A stretch of DNA of 64,000 bases from an uncultured Saprospiraceae bacterium (GTDB taxonomy: Bacteria; Bacteroidota; Bacteroidia; Chitinophagales; Saprospiraceae), in assembly GCA_938015805.1 (NCBI GenBank), contig CALLXF010000002.1:1-64000 (forward strand), in the 5' to 3' direction. Positions 44,637-53,221 of this stretch are shown one piece after another (position 1 is the stretch's first letter; the number at the start of each line of letters is the position of its first letter). Below the pieces are notes generated by a model, which did no database searches, had not been told where the DNA came from, and saw only the letters and a list, made by a program, of their open reading frames with translations. Made by a program: the position numbers and the translations under genes.

Positions 44637-44697
44637 ATTTTTTTATTCAGATAGTTTTTTTAGAGTATAATCTTATTCATTTAATAAAATCTATTCA

Positions 44698-46971
44698 CTA
44701 ATGGTGATGATGATGACTGGTAGTATTTAATTTTATAGGTATCAGATCGATTTCTACAGGATCTTTATTTTCAGTTATTTGGTAGCACGCATTTGATTTT
44801 AAATCTTCTACAACCTGCATGATTCCAGATCCTGGCCAAGTAATTTCTATTTTATCGATATGAGTTTCTTGACCTAACCCTTTTTCTACGATTAGTGGAT
44901 TTGCTCCAAAGCTCCCTCCCGAACTAACAGTCGCATACCCTATACGTGATCCAGCAAATATCTTAAGCCTTGCTCCTATTGCCGCTCTGTTTGCTTCTTG
45001 GCCTATGAGTTTTATTTTTATCCAGTTATTATCATCGTTAGGATTAAGGAATAAGGCATTCATAAAATTATCACCATCATAAGAACCACCTAAAACATGG
45101 TAAATATCCTGATCGCCATCGTTATCTATATCTCCGATAGAGACTCCATGTCCTTTCTGGAGATGTCCTAGACCTGCTGCCGTGGTTACATCTAGAAACT
45201 GATTTCCATTGTTATTTAAAAACATCTTGTTAGGAATCAGAGCAGAAAAATCTGGTGTCCCTGTAGCCGCATAAAAGTCCAGAAAGCCATCATTATTTAT
45301 ATCTCCATAATTACATCCCATAGTAAATAATGGTTCTCTTATACCTAGCTGCTTCGTTACATTTTTAAAAGATCCGTCTTGATTATTCTGAAAAATAATC
45401 GGTAATTCTGCTTCGGTTTTTAGTCCTAAGTAAGATTTTGCCACTTCTCCTGCAGCTGTTTTAAATTGAGCAAAATCAAAACCACTTACAAAAATATCCT
45501 GAAAACCATCTTGATTATAATCAAACATCCAGCACGGAAAACTACGCTGAGGATTACTAGTTCCTGAACTGTTTGCGATATTCTTAAATTTAAAATTGGC
45601 GGAAGCCCCTTGATTTTCCAAAAGGTAATTATCCCCCTGTATTACAGAAACATATATATCCACATCTCCATCATTATCAATATCACCAGAGGTACATCCT
45701 TTAATAAACAAACTTAGGTCTACACCTTTTTGGGCAGCGACATCTGTAAACGAACCATCTCCATTATTAAAGTAAAGTTGGGAAGGAGCAGAGATAGATT
45801 TAGTACTCTCGTTACCTATGAATAGATCTATCCAGCCATCATTATTAAAATCGGCCCACGTGGCTGTCTGAGTCGGAAACTTACTGTAGAGTCCTGTTTT
45901 TTTAGTTACGTCTGTAAAGGTCCCGTCTCCATTATTTTGCAGTAATGAGTTAGGATGTGTTCCTTGTTTCCCTAACCATGCTCCTCTTAAAACCAGGACG
46001 TCCATGTATCCATCATTGTTATAATCTGCCTGTAATAGGTTAAGACCACTTACTAGTCCAGACAACTTAGCTGACGATGTCTTATCGGTAAAATTTCCAT
46101 TTCCATCATTCTCAAAAAAGCGTAATTGGTCATCTAAACCATAAGAACTTACCATAAGATCTAGGTGATAATCATTATTAAAATCTTCCATTATAACACC
46201 TCCTGCAATATCATTTATACCTAGACCTAGTCCCATGGAAATGTCTGTAAATCTTTTTATTCCTGCATCACTTTTAAACACTTCCGTAGGGATGAGGTGT
46301 TCCGATTTTATGTTACCCGGATAATTACCGAGTGTCATTTCCGCAATGTTATACAACCACTTAATCTGTACATCACTAGGATCTTTTTCTAAAAGTTCTA
46401 AGAATATTTTTTTCGCTGCGGTAGAGCCATCTACATTTTTATGTACTCCTTCTTTTTCGATAGGAAGTAAACAAGAAAATTGATTGTGATTTGCTTGGCA
46501 GTTTTCTATCTCACCTTTTCTTAAATAACAGATACCCAAAAATGCTTTTAGGTCATGAAACTGTTTAGCAGGTAATCCTATTTTGTTTTTATTTATAGTT
46601 GTGATTAGTGACTCCATACGCCGGATACTCTCATTATATTTCCCAGCCTTTAACCATTCGTCAGATGATTTAAAAAGAAGATGTAATTTCTGAGCCACAT
46701 CTTGCACTTGTCTAAAAGTCGCATCATACTGAGAGGCACGTTCTCCATTTAAATGCCAGCTTTCGATATCACTTTTATCCATTGCAATCTGAGACAGTTC
46801 TGCAATCATCTCCTGAGTAGAACTGTGATCGATAGACTTATCATTTTTAGAGGGAGAGGGACTTACGTCCGAATGTTCTTCTTGCTGAGCATTAGAAACA
46901 GAATCAGGTTTGCAAGAAAACAAATGAACCAATAAAAAAAACAGACCTAATTTTATGCAAGATTTTATCAT
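44698..46971 (-). CDS. CRTAC1-type lipoprotein with FG-GAP repeats and ASPIC/UnbV domain
   Basis: 757 residues. Lipoprotein signal MIKSCIKLGLFFLLVHLFSC (Cys20), a helical linker, then FG-GAP/VCBS beta-propeller repeats (about 240-620) with recurrent DFNNDG/DINNDG Ca-binding loops (VMEDFNNDYHLDLMV, GDIDNDGDVDIYVS). C-terminal ASPIC/UnbV domain (about 640-740, NWIKIKLIGQEANRAAIGAR). The protein ends in five consecutive His residues. Likely an outer-membrane or surface protein; the ligand is unknown. It precedes doxX in the cluster. GGCGGAAGCC at 45598-45607. Confidence 0.9.
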   Translation of the reverse strand: MIKSCIKLGLFFLLVHLFSCKPDSVSNAQQEEHSDVSPSPSKNDKSIDHSSTQEMIAELSQIAMDKSDIESWHLNGERASQYDATFRQVQDVAQKLHLLFKSSDEWLKAGKYNESIRRMESLITTINKNKIGLPAKQFHDLKAFLGICYLRKGEIENCQANHNQFSCLLPIEKEGVHKNVDGSTAAKKIFLELLEKDPSDVQIKWLYNIAEMTLGNYPGNIKSEHLIPTEVFKSDAGIKRFTDISMGLGLGINDIAGGVIMEDFNNDYHLDLMVSSYGLDDQLRFFENDGNGNFTDKTSSAKLSGLVSGLNLLQADYNNDGYMDVLVLRGAWLGKQGTHPNSLLQNNGDGTFTDVTKKTGLYSKFPTQTATWADFNNDGWIDLFIGNESTKSISAPSQLYFNNGDGSFTDVAAQKGVDLSLFIKGCTSGDIDNDGDVDIYVSVIQGDNYLLENQGASANFKFKNIANSSGTSNPQRSFPCWMFDYNQDGFQDIFVSGFDFAQFKTAAGEVAKSYLGLKTEAELPIIFQNNQDGSFKNVTKQLGIREPLFTMGCNYGDINNDGFLDFYAATGTPDFSALIPNKMFLNNNGNQFLDVTTAAGLGHLQKGHGVSIGDIDNDGDQDIYHVLGGSYDGDNFMNALFLNPNDDNNWIKIKLIGQEANRAAIGARLKIFAGSRIGYATVSSGGSFGANPLIVEKGLGQETHIDKIEITWPGSGIMQVVEDLKSNACYQITENKDPVEIDLIPIKLNTTSHHHHH
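45598..45607 (+). repeat. Iterated GGCGGAAGCC motif
   Basis: Exact GGCGGAAGCC preceded by ATT, in the CRTAC1-type gene. Confidence 0.6.
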
Positions 46972-47016
46972 AGGGAAATTCTATAAAAACCAAAAGACTT
47001 ATGATCAGATCTAAGA

Positions 47017-47253
47017 TTACTCACTAGGGAGATTATTAAACTCTTCTTCCTTAGCTGCAAACCATTTTTGCATATCTTCTGGGTTATGCATTAACTCACG
47101 CATTTTACCCATCGCCTCCAGATGAGCAGCATCCTTTTGTTCATACATCGCTGTCCCATGAGCTTTACTTAACTGAGCGATCTCTGTAAAAGTCTCAGCT
47201 TTAAATTCTTTGTCGCAAGCTCCTCCTAATTGTTTACAGGTCATCGTTTTCAT
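47017..47253 (-). CDS. DUF1059-type small protein
   Basis: 78 residues: MKTMTCKQLGGACDKEFKAE opening and ETFTEIAQLSKAHG match the DUF1059 family, with two Cys in the N-terminal hairpin and a helical C-terminal half. No function is established. First gene of the possible CRTAC1-doxX-glycosidase transcript (45-nt gap); an exact -7 element lies 26 nt upstream. Confidence 0.85.
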   Translation of the reverse strand: MKTMTCKQLGGACDKEFKAETFTEIAQLSKAHGTAMYEQKDAAHLEAMGKMRELMHNPEDMQKWFAAKEEEFNNLPSE

Positions 47254-47279
47254 AATTGTAGATTTTAATCTTTAGTTAC

Positions 47280-47287
47280 CAAATATA
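47280..47287 (-). promoter_or_regulatory. -7 promoter element TATATTTG
   Basis: Exact TAnnTTTG on the minus strand upstream of the DUF1059 gene; a TTTG lies about 17 nt further upstream as a possible -33. Confidence 0.5.
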
Positions 47288-47401
47288 CTTAATCTCAAAT
47301 TATGCAAAAGCAACTTCGCATCAGTGGATTTCCTGAGCAATCTGCAGAGATTTATTAGGTTCATCAAAAAGATTCTTTTTACACATGTGGGCTGTAAAAG
47401 A

Positions 47402-47436
47402 AAAAAGAGTTAGAAAATGAATTTCTAACTCTTTTT
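47402..47436 (-). terminator. Terminator of tRNA-Lys
   Basis: AAAAAGAGTTAGAAA (47402-47416) pairs with TTTCTAACTCTTTTT (47422-47436), 15 bp; on the minus strand followed by TCTTTT, directly after the tRNA. Confidence 0.9.
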
Positions 47437-47440
47437 GAAG

Positions 47441-47513
47441 TGACCGGTCTGGGGCTCGAACCCAGGGCCCACGGCTTAAAAGGCCGTTGCTCTACCAACT
47501 GAGCTAACCGGTC
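47441..47513 (-). tRNA. tRNA-Lys (anticodon TTT)
   Basis: 73-nt cloverleaf on the minus strand: acceptor GACCGGT/ACCGGTC, D-arm GCTC...GAGC, anticodon stem ACGGC/GCCGT with loop CTTTTAA (anticodon at 47478-47480), T-arm CTGGGTTCGAGCCCCAG. Discriminator A; CCA is not encoded. Followed by a strong terminator. Confidence 0.97.
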
Positions 47514-47588
47514 TTGCTCTTAAAGCGACGCAAAGATAGTTTCTCTTTTCAATTATTAAACCTCATTTGCAGTTTTTTGTTGAAGAAA

Positions 47589-48539
47589 CTACATTTTTTT
47601 TTCAATAATGTATCTTTTGCCCTCTTCTGCTAGTCTTGTATTCGAAAAAACAGCTTTGGCTTCCAATAATAAAGGAGTTACATTTTTATATCTACTCGAG
47701 TAATGCCCTATGACGAGCTCTTGAGCCTCAGCCTTTTGTGCTATTTGTGCTGCCTCTTTAGCTGTACTATGCATTCTATCCTGAGCTTGTTGTTTTAAAT
47801 CTTCCAAATAGGTCGCCTCGTGATAGATAAGATCTGCATTTTTTATAAATGACATAAAAGATTCGGTGTAAACCGTATCCGCACAGTAAGCATAAGATCT
47901 AAATCTATGAATAGGTAAAACAAGATCTTTATTTTTTATAATATAACGTTCCGCTCGATTACTATTTCCTCCACTGCCAGGTCGTACAATATCACTCCCC
48001 GTTTTTACGGCTTTTATCTCCTCTACTGTTAAGTTATATTTTGCAATCGCAGCTTTATCAATATTTAAAGAAGATATTTTTTCATCAAATCTAAAGCCCC
48101 ATGTGGGTATCCGATGCTCTACTGGAAAAGCAGTAACAGTCATATCAGGTCTTTCTAAAATCACCTCTCCTACTCCTTCATTTAGGGTTACATACGTGAG
48201 TGGATAACTAATATGGCTTCCACTGATCTCTAAAAATGTATTTATAAATTTAGAAAGATTAGGAGGTCCATAAACAGTAAGTGGTTTTGTACGAGAGGAA
48301 AGACTCAGAGAAGTCAGAAATCCAGGTAGACCTAGAATATGGTCTCCATGCAGATGGCTGATAAATATATCTTGAATTTTATTGGGCTTTAAGCCAAAGT
48401 CACTGATCCTTTTTTGAACAGACTCTCCTGCATCTATTAAAAACGCAGCGTTTCCAAATTCTAAATATTGCGAAGTTGTGTGACGTCCAAAACAAGGCTT
48501 GGCAGAATTACAACCAAGAATAGTTAGACAAAAATCCAT
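47589..48539 (-). CDS. rnz: Ribonuclease Z
   Basis: Endonuclease that cuts tRNA precursors at the 3' end, needed here because the tRNA gene at 47441 lacks an encoded CCA. 316 residues, MBL fold with metal motif SHLHGDHILGLPGFL (HxHxDH at 62-67) and later ligands EHRIPTWGFR, HEATYLEDL and IGHYSSRY. The short (ElaC/RNase ZS) form. Start codon directly follows the stop of the STAS gene (48540), so the two are coupled. Confidence 0.96.
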   Translation of the reverse strand: MDFCLTILGCNSAKPCFGRHTTSQYLEFGNAAFLIDAGESVQKRISDFGLKPNKIQDIFISHLHGDHILGLPGFLTSLSLSSRTKPLTVYGPPNLSKFINTFLEISGSHISYPLTYVTLNEGVGEVILERPDMTVTAFPVEHRIPTWGFRFDEKISSLNIDKAAIAKYNLTVEEIKAVKTGSDIVRPGSGGNSNRAERYIIKNKDLVLPIHRFRSYAYCADTVYTESFMSFIKNADLIYHEATYLEDLKQQAQDRMHSTAKEAAQIAQKAEAQELVIGHYSSRYKNVTPLLLEAKAVFSNTRLAEEGKRYIIEKKM

Positions 48540-48917
48540 CTACTCTTCCTCTCCTTTTACCTCTTTCTCTAGTTCACCCATCATAACATAATCTACAGAT
48601 TCTGATAAAGTAGGGATGATGGTCAGGATAGTTTCCAGTCTAGAAATTTCTATTAATTTTTTTACCGCAGGATGATTAACTTCTGTCAGAATAAAAGAAC
48701 CATAGTCCTTCCACAATCTGTTAGCAGTAAGGATAGAACTTAGTCCAGAAGAGTCTACATACTTGACATTAGATAAATTAAAAATCAAATTTCTTACTCC
48801 TTCGTTTCTTAAGAAAACAAATTCAGATTTAAGATTAGGAGCTAGAAAAGCATTTAAGTTTTCTTCGTCAATAGAGAATACAGAATATCGATCTTTTTTA
48901 TCTAAGGAAAATTTCAT
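48540..48917 (-). CDS. STAS-domain anti-sigma-factor-antagonist-like protein
   Basis: 125 residues, a single STAS domain of the SpoIIAA type, with the phosphorylation loop KYVDSSGLSSIL (Ser56/57). It would be the switch protein of a partner-switching cascade, but no anti-sigma kinase or sigma factor gene is nearby, so its partner is unknown. An acidic C-terminal tail follows (MGELEKEVKGEEE). Upstream of rnz with no gap; an exact -7 element lies 19 nt upstream. Confidence 0.9.
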   Translation of the reverse strand: MKFSLDKKDRYSVFSIDEENLNAFLAPNLKSEFVFLRNEGVRNLIFNLSNVKYVDSSGLSSILTANRLWKDYGSFILTEVNHPAVKKLIEISRLETILTIIPTLSESVDYVMMGELEKEVKGEEE

Positions 48918-48936
48918 GATTTATCATTTCAGCCCG

Positions 48937-48944
48937 CAAATTTA
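48937..48944 (-). promoter_or_regulatory. -7 promoter element TAAATTTG
   Basis: Exact TAnnTTTG followed by CGGGC on the minus strand, upstream of the STAS-rnz pair. Confidence 0.5.
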
Positions 48945-49147
48945 TCCAATTTATGTTAGTAATCATTGGAATATGAATCTTTATTAGTATGACAAATGTG
49001 GTAAATATAATATCATCACTGAACATTATATATCCTATATACGTCTATTAATGACAAAAGGTCATCAATTATGGCAATGGTATAGAAATAGCAGAATGAA
49101 TAAAAGAAGTAATGATGATAAATCGTTAATTTTATAAATACATATAA

Positions 49148-49155
49148 AAGGAGGA
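49148..49155 (+). promoter_or_regulatory. Strong Shine-Dalgarno site of clpC
   Basis: AAGGAGGA 7 nt before the clpC ATG. Extended SD sequences are rare in this window and in Bacteroidota generally. Confidence 0.7.
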
Positions 49156-49162
49156 GTTATAG

Positions 49163-51736
49163 ATGAATAGAAAATTCTCACCCAAAGTAAAGAAAATCAT
49201 ATCTCTAAGTAGAGATGAAGCTGTAAGACTTGGTCACGATTATATCGGAACGGAGCATCTTTTATTAGGTATGATAGAAGATAAAGATAGTCTGGCTATT
49301 AAAGTACTCGACTCTCTGGATATAGATATAGAAGAACTAAAATATAAAATAGAAGATAACACCTCAGACAGAAAATCAGATAACACTGGTCTTAATGTAG
49401 GAAACATTCCTTTAAACAAACATGCAGAAAAAGTACTCAAGGTCACTTTCCTTGAGGCTAAGCTGTATAAGAATGAAGAAATTGCTCCTGAGCATCTTAT
49501 GCTTTCTATTTTAAAACATAATGAAAATCTCGCTTCCAGAATACTCAAAAAATATGATGTAGATTACGAGGCTTATAAATCAGAGTTAGAATACGTCATA
49601 CAAGAAGAGCAGTCAGGAATGTCAGAATTTTATACCTCTAATGAGTCTGACCTTCCTATGGATGAGGAAGATGATGCCTTTAGCTCGGGAGGAAGCGGCA
49701 GTGGAAGCTCAAGTCCAAGAGGTGGAAAAAAATCTGGAAGCCGATCACGGACTCCTGTACTTGATAATTTTGGAAGAGATATCACTAAACTCGCAGATGA
49801 AGGTAAACTAGATCCTATCATCGGAAGAGAAAAGGAAATCGAACGAGTATCGCAGATCTTAAGTAGACGAAAGAAAAATAATCCTATCCTAATCGGAGAA
49901 CCAGGTGTAGGTAAGACGGCTATTGCCGAAGGTCTTGCTCTTAAAATCCAACAGAAAAAAGTATCTCGAACGTTGTTCAATAAAAGGATCGTGATGCTAG
50001 ACCTTGCTGCTTTAGTAGCAGGTACAAAATATAGAGGCCAGTTTGAAGAGCGAATGAAAGCGATAATGAATGAGCTGGAAGGCTCCAGAGATGTCATCCT
50101 CTTTATAGATGAGATCCATACTATCGTAGGAGCAGGAGGAGCTACAGGATCATTAGATGCCTCTAATATCTTTAAACCAGCATTAGCTAGAGGAGATCTA
50201 CAATGTATAGGTGCTTCTACTCTAGATGAGTACAGGCAACATATAGAAAAAGATGGAGCCTTAGATAGAAGATTCCAAAAAGTAGTAGTTAATCCCCCTA
50301 CTCCAGAGGAAGCAATTACGATTCTTCAAAATATCAAAAACAAATACGAAGATTTCCATTACGTGGAATACTCTGATGAAGCGATAGAAGCATGCGTAAA
50401 TTTATCTGAGAGATATATAAGCGATAGGTTTTTACCGGACAAGGCGATCGATGTAATGGATGAGGTCGGAGCACGTACGCATCTTAAAAATATCCATGTT
50501 CCTAAATATATAGAAGAGTTAGAGACTGAGATCGAGGAGGTAAAAGTAGAGAAAAACAAAGCTGTCAAAAATCAGCAGTACGAAAAAGCAGCTGATCTCA
50601 GAGACTCAGAGTCTAAGCTTTTAAAGAAACTAGAGCAATCTAAGATCGCCTGGGAAGAGGAATCTAAAACTAAAAAGTATCCTGTAGATGAGGAGGCGAT
50701 ATCTGAAGTAGTATCTATGATGACAGGTATTCCTGTTACCAGAGTTGCTCAGAGCGAGAGTAATAAGCTTGTCAGTATGCCAGATGATATGAAAAAAATG
50801 ATCATCGGTCAAGACGAAGCCGTACTCAAAATTACTAAAGCGATACAGCGAAATCGTGTGGGTCTAAAAGATCCTAATAAACCTATCGGTACGTTCATTT
50901 TCTTAGGTCCTACCGGTGTCGGTAAAACAGAACTTGCAAAATCACTTGCTCGATACATGTTTGACTCAGAAGATGCACTCATCCGTATAGACATGAGTGA
51001 GTATATGGAAAAGTTCTCTGTAACGAGACTTATCGGAGCCCCTCCAGGATATGTAGGATATGAAGAAGGTGGACAACTTACAGAAAAAGTAAGAAGAAAA
51101 CCATACGCGGTGATCCTATTAGATGAAATAGAAAAAGCCCATCCAGATGTGTATAACATTTTGTTGCAAGTTTTAGATGATGGCCAGCTTACAGATGGAC
51201 TTGGAAGACGTATAGATTTTAAAAACACGCTGATCATTATGACTTCTAATATCGGAGTAAGAGATCTTAAAGATTTTGGTCAGGGTGTAGGATTTGCTAC
51301 TCAAAATAGACAAGATACTGCTGGAGAAAATTCTAAGGCTATCATACAAAAAGCATTAAAAAAGACTTTCTCTCCAGAATTTCTAAACAGGATAGACGAC
51401 ATTGTCATTTTTAATAGTCTAACACAGGAAGATATATCTCAGATTATTACAATCAGTCTAGCATCTTTGATGAAGCGATTAGAAACGATGAATTATTCTT
51501 TATCTTTGGATGCAGCAGCTAAGAAATTTGTAGCGGAAAAAGGTTTTGATCCTAAGTACGGAGCCAGACCGCTAAATAGAGCCATCCAAAAATATATAGA
51601 AGATCCACTAGCAGAATTTATTCTGCATCAGAATCCGGGAGAAGGATCTAAACTTAAAGCTAAGCTTAATAAAGAAAAAGATGGTTTAGTAATCAGTTTA
51701 GTAAAAAGCACAACTACTCAGGATATCAAGGAATAA
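49163..51736 (+). CDS. clpC: ATP-dependent chaperone/protease subunit ClpC
   Basis: Class I Hsp100 unfoldase, 857 residues. N-domain double repeat (about 1-150), a Gly/Ser-rich linker (170-190), AAA-1 with Walker A GEPGVGKT and Walker B VILFIDEIHT, a middle domain with the UvrB/UvrC motif QYEKAADLRDSESKLLKKL, and AAA-2 with GPTGVGKT and VILLDEIEKAHP. It would feed substrates to ClpP and refold or degrade stressed proteins. No ctsR-like regulator is adjacent. Preceded by a strong Shine-Dalgarno site. Confidence 0.97.
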   Translation: MNRKFSPKVKKIISLSRDEAVRLGHDYIGTEHLLLGMIEDKDSLAIKVLDSLDIDIEELKYKIEDNTSDRKSDNTGLNVGNIPLNKHAEKVLKVTFLEAKLYKNEEIAPEHLMLSILKHNENLASRILKKYDVDYEAYKSELEYVIQEEQSGMSEFYTSNESDLPMDEEDDAFSSGGSGSGSSSPRGGKKSGSRSRTPVLDNFGRDITKLADEGKLDPIIGREKEIERVSQILSRRKKNNPILIGEPGVGKTAIAEGLALKIQQKKVSRTLFNKRIVMLDLAALVAGTKYRGQFEERMKAIMNELEGSRDVILFIDEIHTIVGAGGATGSLDASNIFKPALARGDLQCIGASTLDEYRQHIEKDGALDRRFQKVVVNPPTPEEAITILQNIKNKYEDFHYVEYSDEAIEACVNLSERYISDRFLPDKAIDVMDEVGARTHLKNIHVPKYIEELETEIEEVKVEKNKAVKNQQYEKAADLRDSESKLLKKLEQSKIAWEEESKTKKYPVDEEAISEVVSMMTGIPVTRVAQSESNKLVSMPDDMKKMIIGQDEAVLKITKAIQRNRVGLKDPNKPIGTFIFLGPTGVGKTELAKSLARYMFDSEDALIRIDMSEYMEKFSVTRLIGAPPGYVGYEEGGQLTEKVRRKPYAVILLDEIEKAHPDVYNILLQVLDDGQLTDGLGRRIDFKNTLIIMTSNIGVRDLKDFGQGVGFATQNRQDTAGENSKAIIQKALKKTFSPEFLNRIDDIVIFNSLTQEDISQIITISLASLMKRLETMNYSLSLDAAAKKFVAEKGFDPKYGARPLNRAIQKYIEDPLAEFILHQNPGEGSKLKAKLNKEKDGLVISLVKSTTTQDIKE

Positions 51737-51792
51737 TTCAATAAATTAAATAACTTTATAGCATTAACATTTTTAATTAAATAGTATATCAT

Positions 51793-52386
51793 TTGGCAAT
51801 AAGAAGAAAGCGGACTTTTCAAAAACGAGATACCACTCCTAAACATAATATAAACCTTTACATAAAGGTCCCTAAGATCAGACTTGTAGGGGATAATTTT
51901 GAAGATCTAAGCGAAGCAGCGGGAAGAACTTTAGAACCAGGTATTTACAGTACTTCCGAGGCTGTAAAATGGGCTCGAGCTGTAGATTTAGACCTAGTAG
52001 AGATAAATCCTAAGGCTGATCCTCCAGTATGTAAAATCATCGATTATAAAAAATTCCTTTATCAAACTAAGAAGAGGGATAAGGAGATGAAAGCAAAAAC
52101 CAAGAAAACGGTCGTCAAAGAGATCCGTTTTGGTCCTAATACAGACGAGCATGATTTCCAGTTTAAGCTTAAACATGCCCAGAAGTTTCTTGAAGATGGA
52201 GCTAAGGTTAAAGCCTATGTACACTTTAGAGGTAGAACAATCGTTTTTAAAGACAGAGGAGAATTACTGCTACTTAGACTCCTTAATGATCTACAGGAGC
52301 TAGGATCTGCAGAAGAGCTGCCAAAATTAGAGGGAAGACGAATGATCGTTATCATCTCTCCTAAAAAGTCTGGAAAGAAAAACTAA
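51793..52386 (+). CDS. infC: Translation initiation factor IF-3
   Basis: 197 residues: N-terminal domain (IRLVGDNFEDL, ALDLDLVEINP-like region reading ARAVDLDLVEINPKADPP), central Lys-rich linker helix, and C-terminal domain (KEIRFGPNTDEHDFQFKLKH, VHFRGRTIVFKDRG). Discriminates start codons and prevents premature 70S formation. The only reasonable start is TTG at 51793, since an in-frame stop lies 12 nt upstream. Non-AUG starts for infC are common and underlie autoregulation in E. coli. Confidence 0.95.
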   Translation: MAIRRKRTFQKRDTTPKHNINLYIKVPKIRLVGDNFEDLSEAAGRTLEPGIYSTSEAVKWARAVDLDLVEINPKADPPVCKIIDYKKFLYQTKKRDKEMKAKTKKTVVKEIRFGPNTDEHDFQFKLKHAQKFLEDGAKVKAYVHFRGRTIVFKDRGELLLLRLLNDLQELGSAEELPKLEGRRMIVIISPKKSGKKN

Positions 52387-52427
52387 TAATAATTACCATT
52401 TATGTTGCTAAGGTGTAGGTGTTTGCC

Positions 52428-52435
52428 TACTTTTG
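52428..52435 (+). promoter_or_regulatory. Promoter of rpmI-rplT (-7 TACTTTTG)
   Basis: Exact TAnnTTTG followed by CAGCC, with TTG at 52405-52407 giving a 20-nt spacer to the -7 box: the best complete Bacteroidota promoter in the window. It lies after infC, so rpmI-rplT can be transcribed independently. Confidence 0.7.
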
Positions 52436-52460
52436 CAGCCTATTTTAATAAAGGAGACGT

Positions 52461-52658
52461 ATGCCTAAGATGAAAACAAATTCCAGTGCAAAGAAAAGGT
52501 TTAAGATAACCGGCTCTGGAAAAGTAAAGAGATTTCAAGCAGGTAAGAGACACTTGCTTAGAAAGAAATCTAAGAAAGCTAAAGGAAACCTGACTGGTTC
52601 TACATTAGTAGCTAAAGCTGATGAGAAAAGAATCAAAGATTTACTTTGCCTTACTTAA
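52461..52658 (+). CDS. rpmI: Ribosomal protein bL35
   Basis: 65 residues, basic, with the family sequence [20 protein letters not shown] and [14 protein letters not shown]. Part of infC-rpmI-rplT. It is preceded by AAGGAG (52451-52456) 4 nt before the ATG, the second Shine-Dalgarno-like site in the window after clpC. Confidence 0.97.
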   Translation: MPKMKTNSSAKKRFKITGSGKVKRFQAGKRHLLRKKSKKAKGNLTGSTLVAKADEKRIKDLLCLT

Positions 52659-52738
52659 ACCTAAATTTATTTTTTAACGAGCTTGTAGGTAAAAGTATTC
52701 GATAAAGAATCTCTACAAGGAACTAAAAACAACAAACT

Positions 52739-53083
52739 ATGCCACGATCCGTAAACGCGGTCGCTTCCCGTAGAAGAAGAAAGAAAATTTTAAAAGCTGC
52801 CAAAGGTTATTTTGGAGCTAGATCTAAAGTCTATACTGTAGCAAAAAATGCTGTCGAGAAAGGATGGTGTTATGCTTATAGAGATCGTAAAAATAAGAAA
52901 AGAGCATTTAGAAGGTTATGGATTACGCGTATTAACGCAGCCTCTAGAATGGAAGGCATGTCCTATTCTACGTTTATGCACGGACTATCTAAGTCTGGAT
53001 CAGGATTAAATAGAAAAGCTCTTGCTGATCTAGCCATGAACCATCCAGTACAGTTCAAAGCAATCGTAGATTCTGTAAAGTAA
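52739..53083 (+). CDS. rplT: Ribosomal protein bL20
   Basis: 114 residues: [40 protein letters not shown] and the C-terminal globular domain. Binds 23S rRNA early in assembly. 80 nt after rpmI; a terminator at 53104 ends the transcript. No Shine-Dalgarno upstream. Confidence 0.98.
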   Translation: MPRSVNAVASRRRRKKILKAAKGYFGARSKVYTVAKNAVEKGWCYAYRDRKNKKRAFRRLWITRINAASRMEGMSYSTFMHGLSKSGSGLNRKALADLAMNHPVQFKAIVDSVK

Positions 53084-53103
53084 TCTTACTGATATAAAAA
53101 TTT

Positions 53104-53139
53104 AAAAGCCGATGCTGTTTTCAGTATCGGCTTTTTTTT
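53104..53139 (+). terminator. Terminator of rpmI-rplT
   Basis: AAAAGCCGATGCTG (53104-53117) pairs with CAGTATCGGCTTTT (53122-53135), loop TTTT, tail of T to 53139. Confidence 0.9.
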
Positions 53140-53221
53140 ATCTATCGTTTCAACTAAAGATCAAATGAATCTACAATAGTAAGTAGTACCAAAGTAGTTT
53201 TTAGGAAGTAAAGAATTCTCC

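Noticed and set aside
49630-50097. 155-residue antisense ORF inside clpC
   Set aside because: Opposite-strand shadow of a strongly conserved gene; no recognisable protein content.
50809-51237. 142-residue antisense ORF inside clpC
   Set aside because: Antisense shadow over the second AAA domain.
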